A DNA stretch of 64,000 bases from positions 394,501 through 458,500 of the forward strand of contig CAJNDS010000180.1 in the NCBI GenBank assembly GCA_905221605.1, in the 5' to 3' direction. The notes under the pieces are model-generated. The model was not told where the DNA came from. It saw nothing but the letters and a program-made list of their open reading frames with translations, and did not search any database. Positions 26,151-39,900 of this stretch are shown here, piece after piece. Source of the DNA: Symbiodinium natans. Taxonomy: Eukaryota > Sar > Dinophyceae > Suessiales > Symbiodiniaceae. The first letter of the stretch is position 1, and the number at the start of each line of letters is the position of its first letter. The position numbers and the translations under genes are program-made.

Positions 26151-26290
26151 TTCCCCCACCCTCTTGCGATGACTTCGCAAGATGGGGGAGGTTTACGAAA
26201 ATCAGGGACTCTCAATATAGACCCCAAATAGCGGGATTCCCTTGTACTAGAAGGACCCCCAATCAGGTACCAGTTATGTCGTAAACCCTC
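26151..26290. mobile_element. Short candidate exon (26151-26190) followed by a TIR family E element
   Basis: TTGTGCAG| FPHPLAMTSQDGG |GTTTACGAAAATCAGGGACT. The element then shows TATAGACCCCAAATAGCGGGATTCCC and GGACCCCCAATCAGG. Other E copies: 13.80, 30.01, 46.75 and 60.31 kb. If the exon is right, the element's first GT is the donor. Confidence 0.45.
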
Positions 26291-26291
26291 C

Positions 26292-26323
<32 letters not shown>

Positions 26324-26504
26324 TCAACATTTTGTTCCCTGAGCCTCTAAACCCTCAACCCGATCAGAATATCTCCTTTGAGAATTCTAACTTGGGCTCT
26401 TGGCTTTATTTCAACCATGCGAAGTGCCCGTGGAGCGACTGCTAGACGGGTGGCCCTAAAACCTAACCCTCTCTCTCCTTTTTGATTCGAGCCCTGCACT
26501 TTTT

Positions 26505-26635
26505 TGTCGATCTGGGACCGTTGTTGAGCGCACTTGGTCAATCGGCACCGTCGTTGAGCACTTCTTGGTCAGTCGGCACCGTTGTTGCGCCATTTTCGGT
26601 CATTTTCTGGTCTGTCGGCACCGTTGTTGAGTGAA
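26505..26635. repeat. Short tandem repeat, about 40-bp units
   Basis: Three to four imperfect copies of CGGCACCGTTGTTGAGC...CTTGGTCAGT. Confidence 0.8.
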
Positions 26636-26739
26636 TTTTATCTATACTTTATATTTTTTTTACTATTATGGGATTCTTTGGGTGGGTGGGTTTGTTCCTA
26701 AGCCTGGATTCCCCTAGCGACTAGTGAAAGCTAGAGCAG

Positions 26740-27040
26740 TGACCCTCTAAACCCTATAAACCCTAAACCCTAAATACACACCCTAAACCCTAAACCCTAA
26801 ACCCTAAACCCTAAACCCTAAACCCTAAACCCTAAACCCTAAACCCTAAACCCTAAACCCTAAACCCTAAACCCTAAACCCTAAACCCTAAACCCTAAAC
26901 CTAACCCTAAACCCTAAACCCTAAACCCTAAACCCTAAACCCTAAACCCTAAACCCTAAACCCTAAACCCTAAAAAAACCCTAAACCCTAAACTAACCCC
27001 TAAACCCAAACCCTAAACCCTCCCTAACCCTAAACCCTAA
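26740..27040 (-). repeat. Long CCCTAAA array
   Basis: About 290 bp, mostly perfect, with scattered slips (CCTAACCC, CCCTAAAAAAA), then C and A homopolymers to 27132. It lies between the VPS13-like exons and the next group. Confidence 0.95.
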
Positions 27041-27134
27041 AACCCCCCCCCCCCCCAAAACCCCAAACCCCCCCAAAACCCCAAAACCCCAAACCCAACC
27101 CCCCCCCCCCCCAAAAGAAAAAAAAAAAAAAAAC

Positions 27135-27256
27135 AGGCAAAACACACCAAAGAAAAGGCAAAGATCCCCGAAAGGTGGCAGCCGGGAAGTTCCGGAGGCG
27201 GACTCCAGCAGCGACGAAGAGACACCGAGCCTAAGGAGAGCGTTGAGGCGTAGGGG
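27135..27256 (+). CDS. Candidate exon with an acidic serine cluster
   Basis: After an A-rich tract ending AACAG|; one frame reads SREVPEADSSSDEETPSLRR then ALRRRGRG, GC3-rich. An overlapping frame (KHTKEKAKIPERWQPG) is also open. Confidence 0.4.
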
Positions 27257-30200
27257 CAGAGGGTTAGGGTTTAGGGTTTAGGGACACAAAAGGGGTTTAG
27301 GGAGAAAGGCTTTAGGCTTGAGGCTTCCCTTGGGGGCCTCACTGGGCGTTCACGTTGGGGGGGGGGGGGGGGAGAGTGCCTTGCAATCGGCGTTCGCGTT
27401 GCGTTGCCCGAGGTTGGGAATGGAGCTCTGAGATTCAATAGGATTGAGGGTTTAGGTTTTTTTGGAGATTTAGGGCAAAGTTTAGGGTTTGCAGGCTTTT
27501 ATTGGGTTTTTAGGGTTTGGGGTAGACTCTGCCGGGGTGCCTTCCTGACCTGAAGTGCCTGCTACCCATGCCGGGCAAAGAGCTGGCGGTGGAGTTCTGC
27601 CTTGTGTGTCACCTGCTGCAATGCCCTAAATGGTATAAGGAGCGACCCCTAGAAGGGACCCTTCATCTGATTCCCCATATAGCCCTACGTACACATATAT
27701 ATATATATCTATATATATAGAATTATATATATATATATACACCAGAAAAAAGCCCCTGTATACCTAAGTAGCCCCTGCTTCAGGTGATGGTTCTGGCACG
27801 CAAGTCGTTTTGGATTGCGGAAGTGCCGCTTCGGAGGCGTGAGACCCGATTTCATCAGAGTTAAACAGCCGCATATTATTATTAATATTATTACCAATGA
27901 TATTATTACTATTACTAATCTTAATATGATTAATAACCTCACGACTCTCAAAGTCCGGAACAGCATGAGAGAAGGAAGGTGCACGAAATGTATTCTGAAC
28001 GACGGCTGTTCATGAGAGACCCCGCCTGACCCTCCCTGCAAACGTGCCTCCAACATGAGTTAGACCAGAAGTTCGGGGGCCGAACGTTTGGCCAGGTTGA
28101 TCCCGGTACGCTCCTTCTATCCCGATGCGGGTCGCAGCTATGGCAACATATATGAGGCCAAGCTCACCACGCTCACGGCACAAGTTGCGAGCCTTGCTGT
28201 ATCCGCCAGCACAGACCCTCATTCTGCTCAAAAGGAATGACAGCATATGGCTAGAGTTCCGCTTGACAGCTCTTCGTGTGTCCTCGCGATGCCACAAGCC
28301 AGACGCCGGTTGTCTCAAACCTCTGCTGCACGTTCTCTTGCCCGCCGCGAGGTGAGAAGCTTGCTGGTGTCGCGGCTTTTGCCCATGGCACGGCCACAGC
28401 ATGACCCAAATGCTGGCACGTTCCAGCCGCCCGGAATGAAGAAACCTTGACATCGAGATAATGCAGCTTGCCGAGGCCGAAGGCTAGACGTATGTAGCCT
28501 TTGTTACCCTAAACCCCATACCGCAAAGGTGAGCAGGTGTGAGTCACTGACAATGCCAGCACGGAAGCTTAGGACAACCATGCAAAGTCCTGAAACATGC
28601 TCTCAAAATCCGAAGCCAGCTTGGGTAGTACATTGGTAGTAACATGCACGCACATCGCCCGCTCCCAGAAGACAGGCAGGAGACATGCTGACATCAGTTT
28701 GAGAAGGGAGGTGAAGTTGAAGGATAGTTCTGTAGCCCTTCCTGAGGTACCTAACCCTAAACCCTAAACCCTAAACCCTAAACCCTAAACCCTAATCCCC
28801 GCAGTGCTGTGGCCAGTCGGGTGGCAAAAAAAATCCTAAACCCTAGAGCTACCCATACCCATGAACCTTCCATTCAGGATCCACAAGCACTTCCCGATTG
28901 CGGCGCTGAAGAGCGTGAAGTGGGGGCCCCGACTAAACGGGGCGCGCCCGGATCTTCTGCTGGAAGGCCTGGTGCAGCCGGGTAGGTCGCCACCGGGCAG
29001 AGTTTAGGGTTTAGGGTTTGGGGTTTGGGGTTTGGGGTTAGGGGTTTAGGGTTTAGGGTTTGGGGTTTGGGGTTTAGGGTTTAGGGTTTAGGGCTTATAG
29101 GGTTTATAGGGTTTAGGGTCGCGGACCGAGTTTGAAGGGTCTCTTAGTCTTTTGGGTCTGCTGCATGGTCTTCGGGTACCAAAAGTGCTGAAGATTTTGG
29201 GGTTTAGGGTTTAGGGTTTAGGGTTTAAGGTTTAGGTTTTAGGGTTTACCGGTTTACCCACCATGTAGAGCTGTGTAGAAGGAAGCGAATTCTAAGGCCG
29301 TTGAAGATCACAGCTTCAAGACACCAGAGATTCCTCATACAGGTAAGGATCTGTCTGCATGCGTTCATCCCTATGAATTATGGTAGAAAAGCGAGACCAG
29401 TGCCAGTCCGATGCCGTAGCACGTGGCTATCCGCCTCCAACCATCGCAACCCCCAAGCCCTCAGGGTTCAGGGTTCAGGGTTTAGGGTTTAGGGTTTCGG
29501 GCTTACATCCTGAAGCCCGAATGACTGGGTTGTTCTGGGATAGTTTTTAAGCTTCCCTTCTTTCCTTATAAGGGAACCTATTCATAAATACTTTTCAAAG
29601 GGTTTAAAGCACAACTCAGATGAAAGCAACCCCCACCCCCCAAACCCTAAACCCTAAAGGGGGGTGGCGTTTTGTGGTTCAGATCTGGGCGACAGCGCGC
29701 CCGGTCGAAGCCTGCTGAGTGATGCCCTGCAAGCCGGGCTATGCGACAGTTTTTTTTTCGGGCGTGTGGAAACTCGTAGACATATGGGATGACTAGATGA
29801 ATGACAGCTTGCGGTCTCGCACAAAATACAGTAAACGCCAGAAAGTTGGAACATGTTTTAAGGATAAATTAGAGCCGGGGTTCCCTTTAGTGTTACCTTT
29901 TTGGCGTATGGGGATAAGGATGTTCCAACTTTCAGACATGTAGTGTATGTTGACTCCACATGTAGGGTTGGGAATGGATGTGGGTACTGGTTTAGGGGTT
30001 GATCTACTTATATGTGCGTTTACGAAAAAAAGGGACCCCTATAATAGCCCGCCCAAATCGTTGGATTCCCTTATAGTAAGGTACCCCTAATTTCGGAACC
30101 CCCCCCCCCCCCCCATACGTGTGTGTTGGTGTATCGCGCGCGGTGTCAGATTCTGAATGAAACATGCTCTAGTTTGTGCCGCTGATGACATGTGGAGTGA

Positions 30201-33200
30201 AAAAATGACCCTAGAAGCCTCTGCCAAATGACCTGCCTGTGGGGTGATCGGCGAGCTTCGTTAGGGACTAAACCCTGAAACCCGAAACCCTGAAACCCTA
30301 AACCCTAAACCCTAAACACTAAACCCTCACAAAGAGCATCCCTAAGCCAAGGCAGCTCTTTGGCATCAAGATGCCTTGGACCTTGGACCCGGAGATGCCG
30401 AAAGCTGTCCTCACCATGCTCACGGAGAGCCTTCAAACTGGAAAGATTCAGGCCCGCGGGGTAGGGTTTAGGGTTTTATAGGGTTTAGGGTTTAGGGTTT
30501 GTAGGGTTTGTAGGGTTTATAGGGTTTGTAGGGTTTGTAGGGTTTTAGGGTTTAGGGTTTCGGGGTGTGTTCGGACTCCTGCGGGTTCTAGGGCTTTTGC
30601 AGGGCTTTTGGGGGATCTGTGGGGTTGTAGGGCCGCTTGGGCCAATAGATGGAAGCACCCCAAGCCATAAACCCTTAACCCTAGAGGGCTGTTTAGGGTT
30701 TAGGGTTTACGGAGTTTAGGGACTTTAGGGTTTGCTTCACGGCCCAGTGCCTTACCACTGTTCCGCCTCTTTTTTAGAAATCCGGTGAAGCCGACAGTCA
30801 CTCGACGAGTCCTTGCGTGCTGTCACCGTGCCAGGGGTGCACGTATGTCGCCGCTGAAGCACCCTCTAGGGTTTAGGGTTTAGGGTTTAGGGTTTAGGGT
30901 TTAGGGTTCCTTTCACGTGACCTTGCTTGGTGATGGCTCGTCCCGCGACGTCTAGTGTTCGGGTGCTTGTACTTGCTCCGCACAGTGACGATTCCTGTGG
31001 AGAGGTTGAGGAAGTCACGGACGTTCAGAAATGGCTGCTTGACTGCAGGGATGGGAGGGGTAGGGAGGGGGGCAGATCTCGCAGGAGCACTCTTGCTTCA
31101 GGGTGTGGCTACATCGGGACGTCGCTTCGTCACTGAAGGACCTATTGTGGTGGAACCTGCTTGCTGACAGCCCCCTGATTCCATGCCGCTTCCTTTTGGT
31201 GTGTAGTACCTTGGGGACGACATGAACCCTAAAAGGGTTTATGGTTCATAGACCTTAAGAGGTATTATAGTAGTACAGGGTATATGATGGCAATTTTGGG
31301 GTTCATTTGGTCCCCAAGGTATGCCATGTCCGGGTGAATGCAGGCCCGTGCTTTTGTTGCCACGACTCGCCCAGGGTGCGCCAAAGTCTCATGGGCGACG
31401 AGCTGTCCAATCCGGTGGAGGTTCTCACACGGGGCCACATGGGGGCCACGGGTCATGAATCTACACCCTAAACCCTAAACCGACCTGCATCGGCGTACCA
31501 TGTTCATGTTGTGAATGGCCTCGAAGGTGCAAGAAGAAGCATGGGAGATCCAACGCGCTGCAATCGCTGCAGGTGCGGCGTAGCACGGAGCTCAAGCCCT
31601 GGGTTAAGTGCCCTATGCAACGCTGCACCCGCACAGTCAAAACGAGAGCACGAAAACTACCCAAGTCTCTTCTCAACCCTAAACCCTAAAGCCTAAACCC
31701 TAAACCCTAAACCCTAAACCGGTTTAATCCTTGTATTCGGCAATCCTTGAAGCGGATTGCACACCTTCTTGCACCACGCGAAAGAGGGTCCTGCAAGGAA
31801 GGGCCCCACACTGGGATTCATGCCTTCTGCAGGGTTTCCCGGGCAAACCAGGCAGGCGATTGGCAACTTCAAGGCAGTCAGCTAAGTAACTTCTGTGGCA
31901 GCACCAGCTTCACATCGAACAAACTTGTGGCGGGCTCGGGGGTTCAGGTGTGGCCAGCCCGTTCTGGAGGTCTTAACTTCCAGCATGTAAGGCCCCGAAG
32001 CCCCTCTAAACCCTAAAGTCCTAAACCCTAAACCCCAAACCCCAAGCCCCAAACCCCAAGCCCCAAGCCCCAAAAGCAAAGCTTCTGGCAAACGTGTGTC
32101 ACGACCTCCCGGTGCCAGGTGCCAACAGTACCTGGCAGATGCTTTTCTGCACTAAGGTAAGGTATCTAGGGGCTTGAAAGGAATTATCATCATGATAAGT
32201 GCAACTATACGAAGGTTTAGGGGCTTGAAAGTTATCATGATGAGAGTAACTATACTATTGTGAAGGCAGGTTCTGACAGGGAGAGTCCCCGGATGCAGAA
32301 AGGGCACTAAACCCTAAACCCTAAACCCTAAACCCAGGCTCTTGAGGTTCTTGGGGGATCTGGCACGTAGCTCGCGAGTCGGCCTAGACCCGATCCCAGG
32401 TCTTAAGCTCCTCATCGGGAAGTGTCTACTTACCAGGGCTGAGGGTTTAGGGTTTAGGGTTTAGGGTTTAGGGTTTAGGGTTCATGGTTTAGGGTTTAGG
32501 GTTTTCTTTGCATCTCAGGCCGAAGCCTCAGCAGTCTTGGGTTAAAAAAAGGCTTTAGGGCAGTACAGCCTTCTGCCGCCTGTCCCGGCGCATGCGCCTT
32601 ACAAGGGTGGCCATTGCTTTCAAGTGCTGGGCTTGGGTTTAGGGTTTGGGGTTTAGGGTTTAGGGTTTATGGTTTAGGGCCGCAGCTCTTCTGAACTGTT
32701 GAATGGGCTCCTTCACACCATCCGCCATGGTGAACTCCAGAAAGTCGGAACGTGGGTTTAGGGTGATGAGTGCTGGGTTTTCCCTCTACTTTCCCTTAAG
32801 GGCATTAGGATAATGATGTTCCAACCTTCTGGAGGTTACTAGCCCTAAGGCCTAAGCCCTAAGCTCTAAACCCTAAACCAAGTCAACATGCGCCGATCTC
32901 GAAGTGACACCGCACCCCAAGATGTTTCGAAGAACGCATGCCCTGGCCTATTGTTTTTTGGGGGGGAGGTTTAGGGTTTAAGGTTTAAGGTTTAGGGTTT
33001 AGGGTTTAGGGTTTAGGGTTTAGGCACCCGTCATGAAGGAAGCCCTTCCTGCCTACGGAGCCGGAACAGCAGCAAGTGTGGATGGACGCAGGATGGGCCG
33101 ATGGGGTTGCGGCTTCATGTGCAGTTGCATGTCAACACTATAGCCCCCGTAGGAATTATTATCATTATGTACATGTATATATATATGTATATATTTATAT

Positions 33201-36200
33201 TTATTTATACTTGTTTATTTATATATACTTTATATACACCCAAGGAAATATATGGAAATACGATTTTCGTTAAGGTCCAACAGCTGTTGCTTTTTTGAGC
33301 AGCCCCCATTCCCTGGCGCAGCCAAGAGGACTGGAGATGCGCCATCCAATGCTGGACCCCAAGCGCTTCACCACGCCCTACAAGAAGTCGGGCCCACCCA
33401 TGAAGTCCTTGAAGCTTGGCTGAGGTCAAGCGCCGTGGAGTTCCGATAGATGTGTTTTTGTTCTAACCCTAAACCCTAAACCCTAAACCCTAAACCCTAA
33501 ACCCTAAACCCTAAACCCTAAACCCTAAACCCTAAACCCTGCAGTGCGGGGTGGCAGTCTTTACGTATCTCTAGGGGTCCATGTACCTCAGTATCATATA
33601 CTTGGGCCCCAAAGCCCCTACATAGGATGTACTTTAAGGCCCAAGTGGCGGCCCAAGTATTCCCTATTTAGGTATATGGACCTTTGAGGTATCTTCAAAC
33701 CCCAAAGAAGATCTTCACGTATCTTCTCAGTGGTAGAGTAGGTCACCTTTGACTTTTTTGGGATATTCTAATCTCTTGAAAATCCCAAAGGTTAATTCTT
33801 GAAACTCCTAAGCCCTCAACCCTAAACCCTAAACCCTAAACCCTCAACCCTCAACCCTCAACCCTAAACCCTAAACCCTAAACCCCCCAAGATGCCACCT
33901 AACGAGGCGATTCTGGAAGCCGCAGGGGACCTGGCAGCTGGAGGTGGACGACGATGAGACGGACAGGGCCCTTCTTTTGTTTTTCCTCCCTGAGGGCTTT
34001 CGTAGAGGCTTGTTGGGGTTTAGGGTTTAGAGTTTAGGGTTTAGGGTTTAGGGTTTAGGGTTTAGGGTTTGCTTGCTTCCTTCCATCTCAGGCCGGAGCC
34101 TCAGCAGTCCTGGGTTTAAAAAGGGTTTAGGGTTTAGGGTTTAGGGTTTATAAGGCTTAGGGGTTCATGTTGAGGTGCTTTGCCTCAGATTCTGAAAGGG
34201 TCGGAGCTCGTGTGGACCTCGTAGTGTCCCGGTGTCGCATGGAGGAAGATCATTCTTACTCGATTCTTGCCTGCTGTTGGGGCGAATACTAATAGGGTTT
34301 AAGGTTTAGGGTTTAGGGTTTAGGGTTTATGCCCGTTTACTATTCGGCACTCATGGGCACATGGAGAGGCTGCAGCCTTTCCGAGAGGTCGCTCACGGGA
34401 AATGCGCGCCCTTCCTCTTCGGGTCATGAGTGGTGTGGACTAGGACTAGCACCCAGTTGCCGATTTGCACGGATCCCCTAAACCCGAAACCCTAAACCCT
34501 AAAAAAGAGGTATCAGCTGCAAAAAGTGCAGGGCGTAACTGCCGTGTTGTGGTTACCAATGCTTCACGGTGGCTGGGTTCAAGTACGGAGTGCCGTGTGT
34601 AGATTGCAGGGCCTGCCTTGAGAATGTTTAAAGTTACTCCTTGTCGCTCGCACTGTCAGACCTGGGGGCTTTGCCAAATAGGGGTGCCCTGCTTGGGGGT
34701 TTCATTACGTTCTGGCCGCCGAGGGTCTTTAGTGGGTTTAGGGTTTGGGGTGTGGGGTTTAGGGTTTAGGGTTTAGGGTTTAGGGTTTAGGGTTTAGGGT
34801 TTAGGGTTTAGGGTTTAGGTCTGTAGCCAGAAGCTTGAAGCTTCTCTCTTCCCAGGAAAGATTGTTGGCACCAAACACATGGAACTCACGGGGGCTCTTG
34901 GCATCTGGGATTGAGAGGTACTCAGGGTACATATTAACCAACTATGATACCGAGGCTGGGGTTCAGGGTTTAGGATTTTGGGTTGAGGTACTTATTCACC
35001 AACTATAACAGTACTCCTATAAGCCAAGTTATCACCATACTAGGGCACTTAAGTTGCTAAGTGGGTGATTAAGTACGGACATAATTGGTGAACAAGTACC
35101 CTGCCTGACAGGACACCGAGGGCTGGATGTACGCCCCCATCTGGGGCAGTACCGACTGGCAGCCTGAGCCGCGCGTGCTCATCGATGCCGTGCGCAAGCG
35201 CAAGTGGACTTTGACCTACAAACTCAACTTCCTGGCCAATGAGACCATGCTGCCGCATGTCTGCATGTTAGTAGGCTGCGGGGCGCCGGGAGTTGGCCGA
35301 TTTCTTTGTACGCTTTGCTGCCACGCCCGAGTCTCGGGTGCTTGCGGCTGCGTGGGGGTGGAGGGCTATGACCGACAGTACGACCCGGATCCAAGCAAGA
35401 AGGAGAGAGAGCGAGAGAGACAGAGGGGAGAGACAGAGAAAGACACAGAGAGAGAAAATAGTGGCAGAAAGAGAGACAAGAGCAAGAGAAGGAGAAAGAG
35501 CGAGAAAGAGAGAGTCAAGCGAAAAGGGAGAGAGAGAAAGGCACATCAGGATCCCTAGAACACAAATACGAGGATTTCTCGCAGTGGGCGTAGGGATGGC
35601 AAGAGCAACAGTCCCCCTCTCAACAGGGAAAGAATGCCCCAAACACCCCCCCCAGCCGTGCCAGCAGCTCGGGGAAGGGGCCCCAAGAGGGGGGTCGTCA
35701 GCCATGAAAGGAAGCCGTGGATGAAACAGAAGCTCCAGCGACGGTTTAGGGTTTAGGGTTTAGGGTTTAGGGTTTAGGATTTCGGGTTTAGGGTTTAGGG
35801 ACTAGGGAGAAACCAGCCTCCAGACGACCCGGACGACCCCGATGCCACTGACAGGGACAGCATGGTCAAGCAGTGGCAAATGCATCAGGCTGAGCAACGA
35901 CGGTGGAGTTGCAGTGCCTTCAGTGGCTTTGCGTTCCAAAGTTTGAGAAAGTGGAGGTTGGGAGAGGGGGATTTGTACGTGTATGACCACTCGGAAGTTA
36001 GACATTCGTGATTCGTTACCATAAACCCTAAACCCTTGAACCCTGACAAGCTCTGAACTTTCTTAGTGGGAGCTAGGATTTTCGGAGATGGTTGCGTGCG
36101 TGGGACCTATGCAACATCGAAGAATCAACTACTCACCGTGAGCTTCTCGTATGCCCCCTGAACTAGCCTTGGGGCACCAAATGAACCCTAAAATTGGGGT

Positions 36201-36938
36201 CATATACCCCATACTATTATAATCCCTATTGAGGTATGTGAACCTTAAACCCTTTTAGGGTTCATTTCGTTTACAAGGAGAGGGCGGAAGACACTCTCGG
36301 AACCGAGCCGTGCAGTGTGACCGTGGGAAGAGTTTGCCTTGGGTGATTCTCGTGTGTTGCACTCTCTTCGTGCGCATTCTACCCCGGCTACGCGACCAGA
36401 GCCGCATAGCACTGCGCCTGCGAGAGTTCCTGGTGTCACGGAGCTCAGGTAGCGCTAGATGCGGCTTAAAAGACCCAACGCGAAAAGACGAAGTGGAGTG
36501 GGGGCAGGGGGGGCGGGTGGGGAGCTGACCTCGGGCCCCATGCCCCTCGAGAGAGAGAGAGAGAGGCATGCGGTGGAAGGAAGGAAGGAAGACGCGGACA
36601 GAGAAGCCGCAGGGCACGTTTGTGTTCAAGTCGTGCTTTCGTGCAGGGCAGCTCTGCCATCGTTGCGGGCACTGCGATGGGTGGTGCGATCTTTAAAGAG
36701 TAAGGGTTTAGGGCTTAGGATTTAGGGTTAGGGTTTAGCGTTTAGGGTTTATGGTAGCTAGGAACAACACTTCGCCAATCAGATTCCATCAGGGGGCCTC
36801 TAAAGTCTGCGCATCACTGAGGCCGAGCGCAGCGTCCATCGGGATTCCATCCCGTGTCTCTGCTACATGGAGATACGTAAATATGTATATGTATGTATAT
36901 ATATATATTCATATTCTTAATTCTTTCATTGTTACTGT

Positions 36939-36973
<35 letters not shown>

Positions 36974-39900
36974 AATATGTATATATGCATATACACTTAT
37001 ATGTATATCTGTATATACATATATACATATATATATAGAGTATGTTCATTATTATTCTTTATGATCTTATGTCGGGAGAGGGAGAGAGATAGAGTGTTTT
37101 GGATGTTTTGGGTTGCGCTTCGGGCATCAACTCTGGTGAGGGGTGCAGCTTCAGGACCATGATGTGAGTTTCGGAACAGTCCAACATTGGGATGTTCCCC
37201 CTTATGCTAACAGCCCTTGATAGGGATTGTAGTAGCCCTAAACCCTAAACCCTATTAAGGACTGGTAGTATAAGGGGGAACATCCCCAGTTAAACGGCAA
37301 GTCCCAAGAAGGCCGGAAAGCTGTCGAACATGCCAGGAAAATCACCGAAGTATACCTACATGTAGCTCAGGGTCCAGGGTTCCATCGAGTTGAACCCTAA
37401 ACCGTCCCTAAACCCTAAACTGCTACACGGTGTGCTGCCAGAGATCTTCTTCCTCGTCCCCACCCATTTCTGCCCACACTCCTTTACAACGAACAGCATG
37501 GCAACTATGTGCGTAGTTCTCGAAATTAGGGTTCCTTTTGGGGACCCCTTTTTCAAGGCCTCCGCCTTATAACGGGTATCCAGAAAGGGGCCCTAAATTA
37601 GGAAACTACCCATGTGCCTTCTCGGAGAGAGACGGAGAGCAGACTGACCTGAACCCTAAACCCCTAAAACCCCCTAAAAACCGTAAAACCCCTAAAAACC
37701 TAAGGCCCTAAAACCCTCAAACCCTCAGGACCATCTTCCCGCATGCAAAGTCCAACATCGCGGTCGAACTTCAAGTCGTTCAGGGGTTCGCCCAGGCAGG
37801 TGGCAGGAACTAACCCTAGACCTTATGAAGTGGGCGTTTTGGAGGGTTTAGGGTTTAGGGTTTAGGGTTACTTTCTTTGGACATTGAAGCCTTGCCTGTC
37901 GTGCGCGGGCGTGAGCGTCCATGCCCTGCAGACCCTAAACTTTCGGTGGTTTCTTGACTTGCGGCTCTTGAGGAGATACCCTGGCGGTTGGTTGGATGAT
38001 GCAATCCTTGGGGAGGAAATGAACCCTAAAACGGGTTTATGGTTCACATACCTTAATTGGGATTATAGTAGTAGAGGGTATATGACCCCAATTTTAGGGT
38101 TCATTTGGTCCCGAAGGATCTTTGTCATAGTTGGGTGACATGTTCAAGGGTACTTAAACCCAATGAGGTGCATACATTTAGATTTGTAAGACTATCCCAA
38201 CCACTAGCAATGTGGTGCAATCCGACACGTGGGCCGTCGATACCGTTGCTAGTGTGAGAGTTTCTGCTGAGTTCAGTGGCACCTGTGTACGGTTTTTTTC
38301 CAGTCAGCGGCCTGCAGTGTGTCCGAGAAGTCAGCGAGGCAGGTGGCAAGCAAGCCCGCCTTTGTAAATCTGAGTCACATGCCAAGCATTGAATTCTAGC
38401 AAAAGGTTGGCCACAGGGGGCCCATGTTTCGAATATGCAGTGAGGTTCCCAGAAGCCACTTGATACTGGGACCCCAACCAAAATCACGAAGGAGTATTTA
38501 GAGTATTTCAAAGCTGTGTTCTTAGTCGGATTGGCACTCGGCAGGCACTGAACTTCCCAAAGCTACAAGTTGCGTAGCAGCCCGCCGGAGTCTAGTGACC
38601 TACCGCGACCGCTGGCGTAAACGCGGCGCGTTCCCTGCACTGACATGCACATCTGCTGCAAGGGACCGCTCGCCTTCCGCCGTCAGCGGAATGGTAGAAG
38701 GCTCCGTGGCGGCAGTACTTCTCTCCGAAATGGCAGCCTTGCATTGGGCAACTTCTCCAAGCCATGTTCGGCACTGTACCTCACATGCCAACCATGAGCC
38801 CGAGGATTTCGGATCCGCTAGCGCAGTTAAACTTGACAGATGCCCCCGACAACCCTCGACCCCAAACCCTTAACCCTAAAATTCTAATAACCCTAATAAC
38901 CCTAATAACCCTAATAACCCTAATGCCCCCAAATAACCCTAAAAACCCTAATAACCCTAATACCCCTAATAACCCTAATAACCCTAATGACCCTAATAAC
39001 CCTAATAATCCTAATAACCCTAATTAATAACCAAAACCCTGTCCTTCAGGAAGATGGCGCAAGGACCCGCTGCTCCAAAGTATCTCCTCGCAGTCCAGCT
39101 TGAACTCGAGGAGGCCTTTAAACACCTTGTGGGTTTAGGGTTTAGGGTTTAGGGTTTGGGGTTTTAGGGTTTTAGGGTTTAGGGTTTAGGGTTTATTGTC
39201 AAGAAGTCACTAGAGTTTACCGTAGAATTGCATGCTATACATGTGGTTATGCTACATACTATGTATTGTCTATTGTATTATGCATTATATACTATACATA
39301 CATGCATCTGTGGCGGCGACTCTCGACTCGGGCTGGTTGGAGAAGGAGTTTCTGTAAATTATTGCGGCTTAGGGTTTAGGGTTTGGGGTTTGCGCGTTCT
39401 GTGCGTCAGGGCTTTTTCTGGGACTACACGCATCAGCGACTTTTGCTTGTATTGGCCTGCAAGCATCGCATCTCACCCATCCCACCCTCATAGGCCTAAA
39501 CCCTAAACCCTAAACCGCGACAAATCCTAGAAATCCTCCCTGTGCGGCTCGCTCACCCCAAGTATCACCAAGTCGGGGCAGGGGAGACACTGCAGGGCAG
39601 GGGAGGGGCAAACATGCGAACCCAAGCCAATACAGAAAGGAAGGAAGGGCGCAAGAAGGAGCAGTGACCTAGCCGATCCTTGTTCTTGCCACTAGAAGCC
39701 CTCAACCAGAAGCTCTAAACCATACTTTGCATGGGAGGCAGTCCGAAAGCGGCAGTCCAAGAGCACCAGCAATGGTGCAAGGCGCCATCGTCATCGGGTG
39801 TGAGGTCATGCTTGCAGCCTGCCATGCCCTGCTGGCCCCCTAAAGAGAAGCCTCGCAGCTGCCACAGCTGCGAGCACCCCAAATCGCAAGAGCAACGCGG

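Noticed and set aside
28010..28453. 147-codon minus-strand frame
   Set aside because: Not excluded, but neighbouring exons are all on +, and its codon bias is no better than that of the + frames. No domain recognised.
38878..39030. CRISPR-like array
   Set aside because: No spacers; it is a simple tandem 9-mer.
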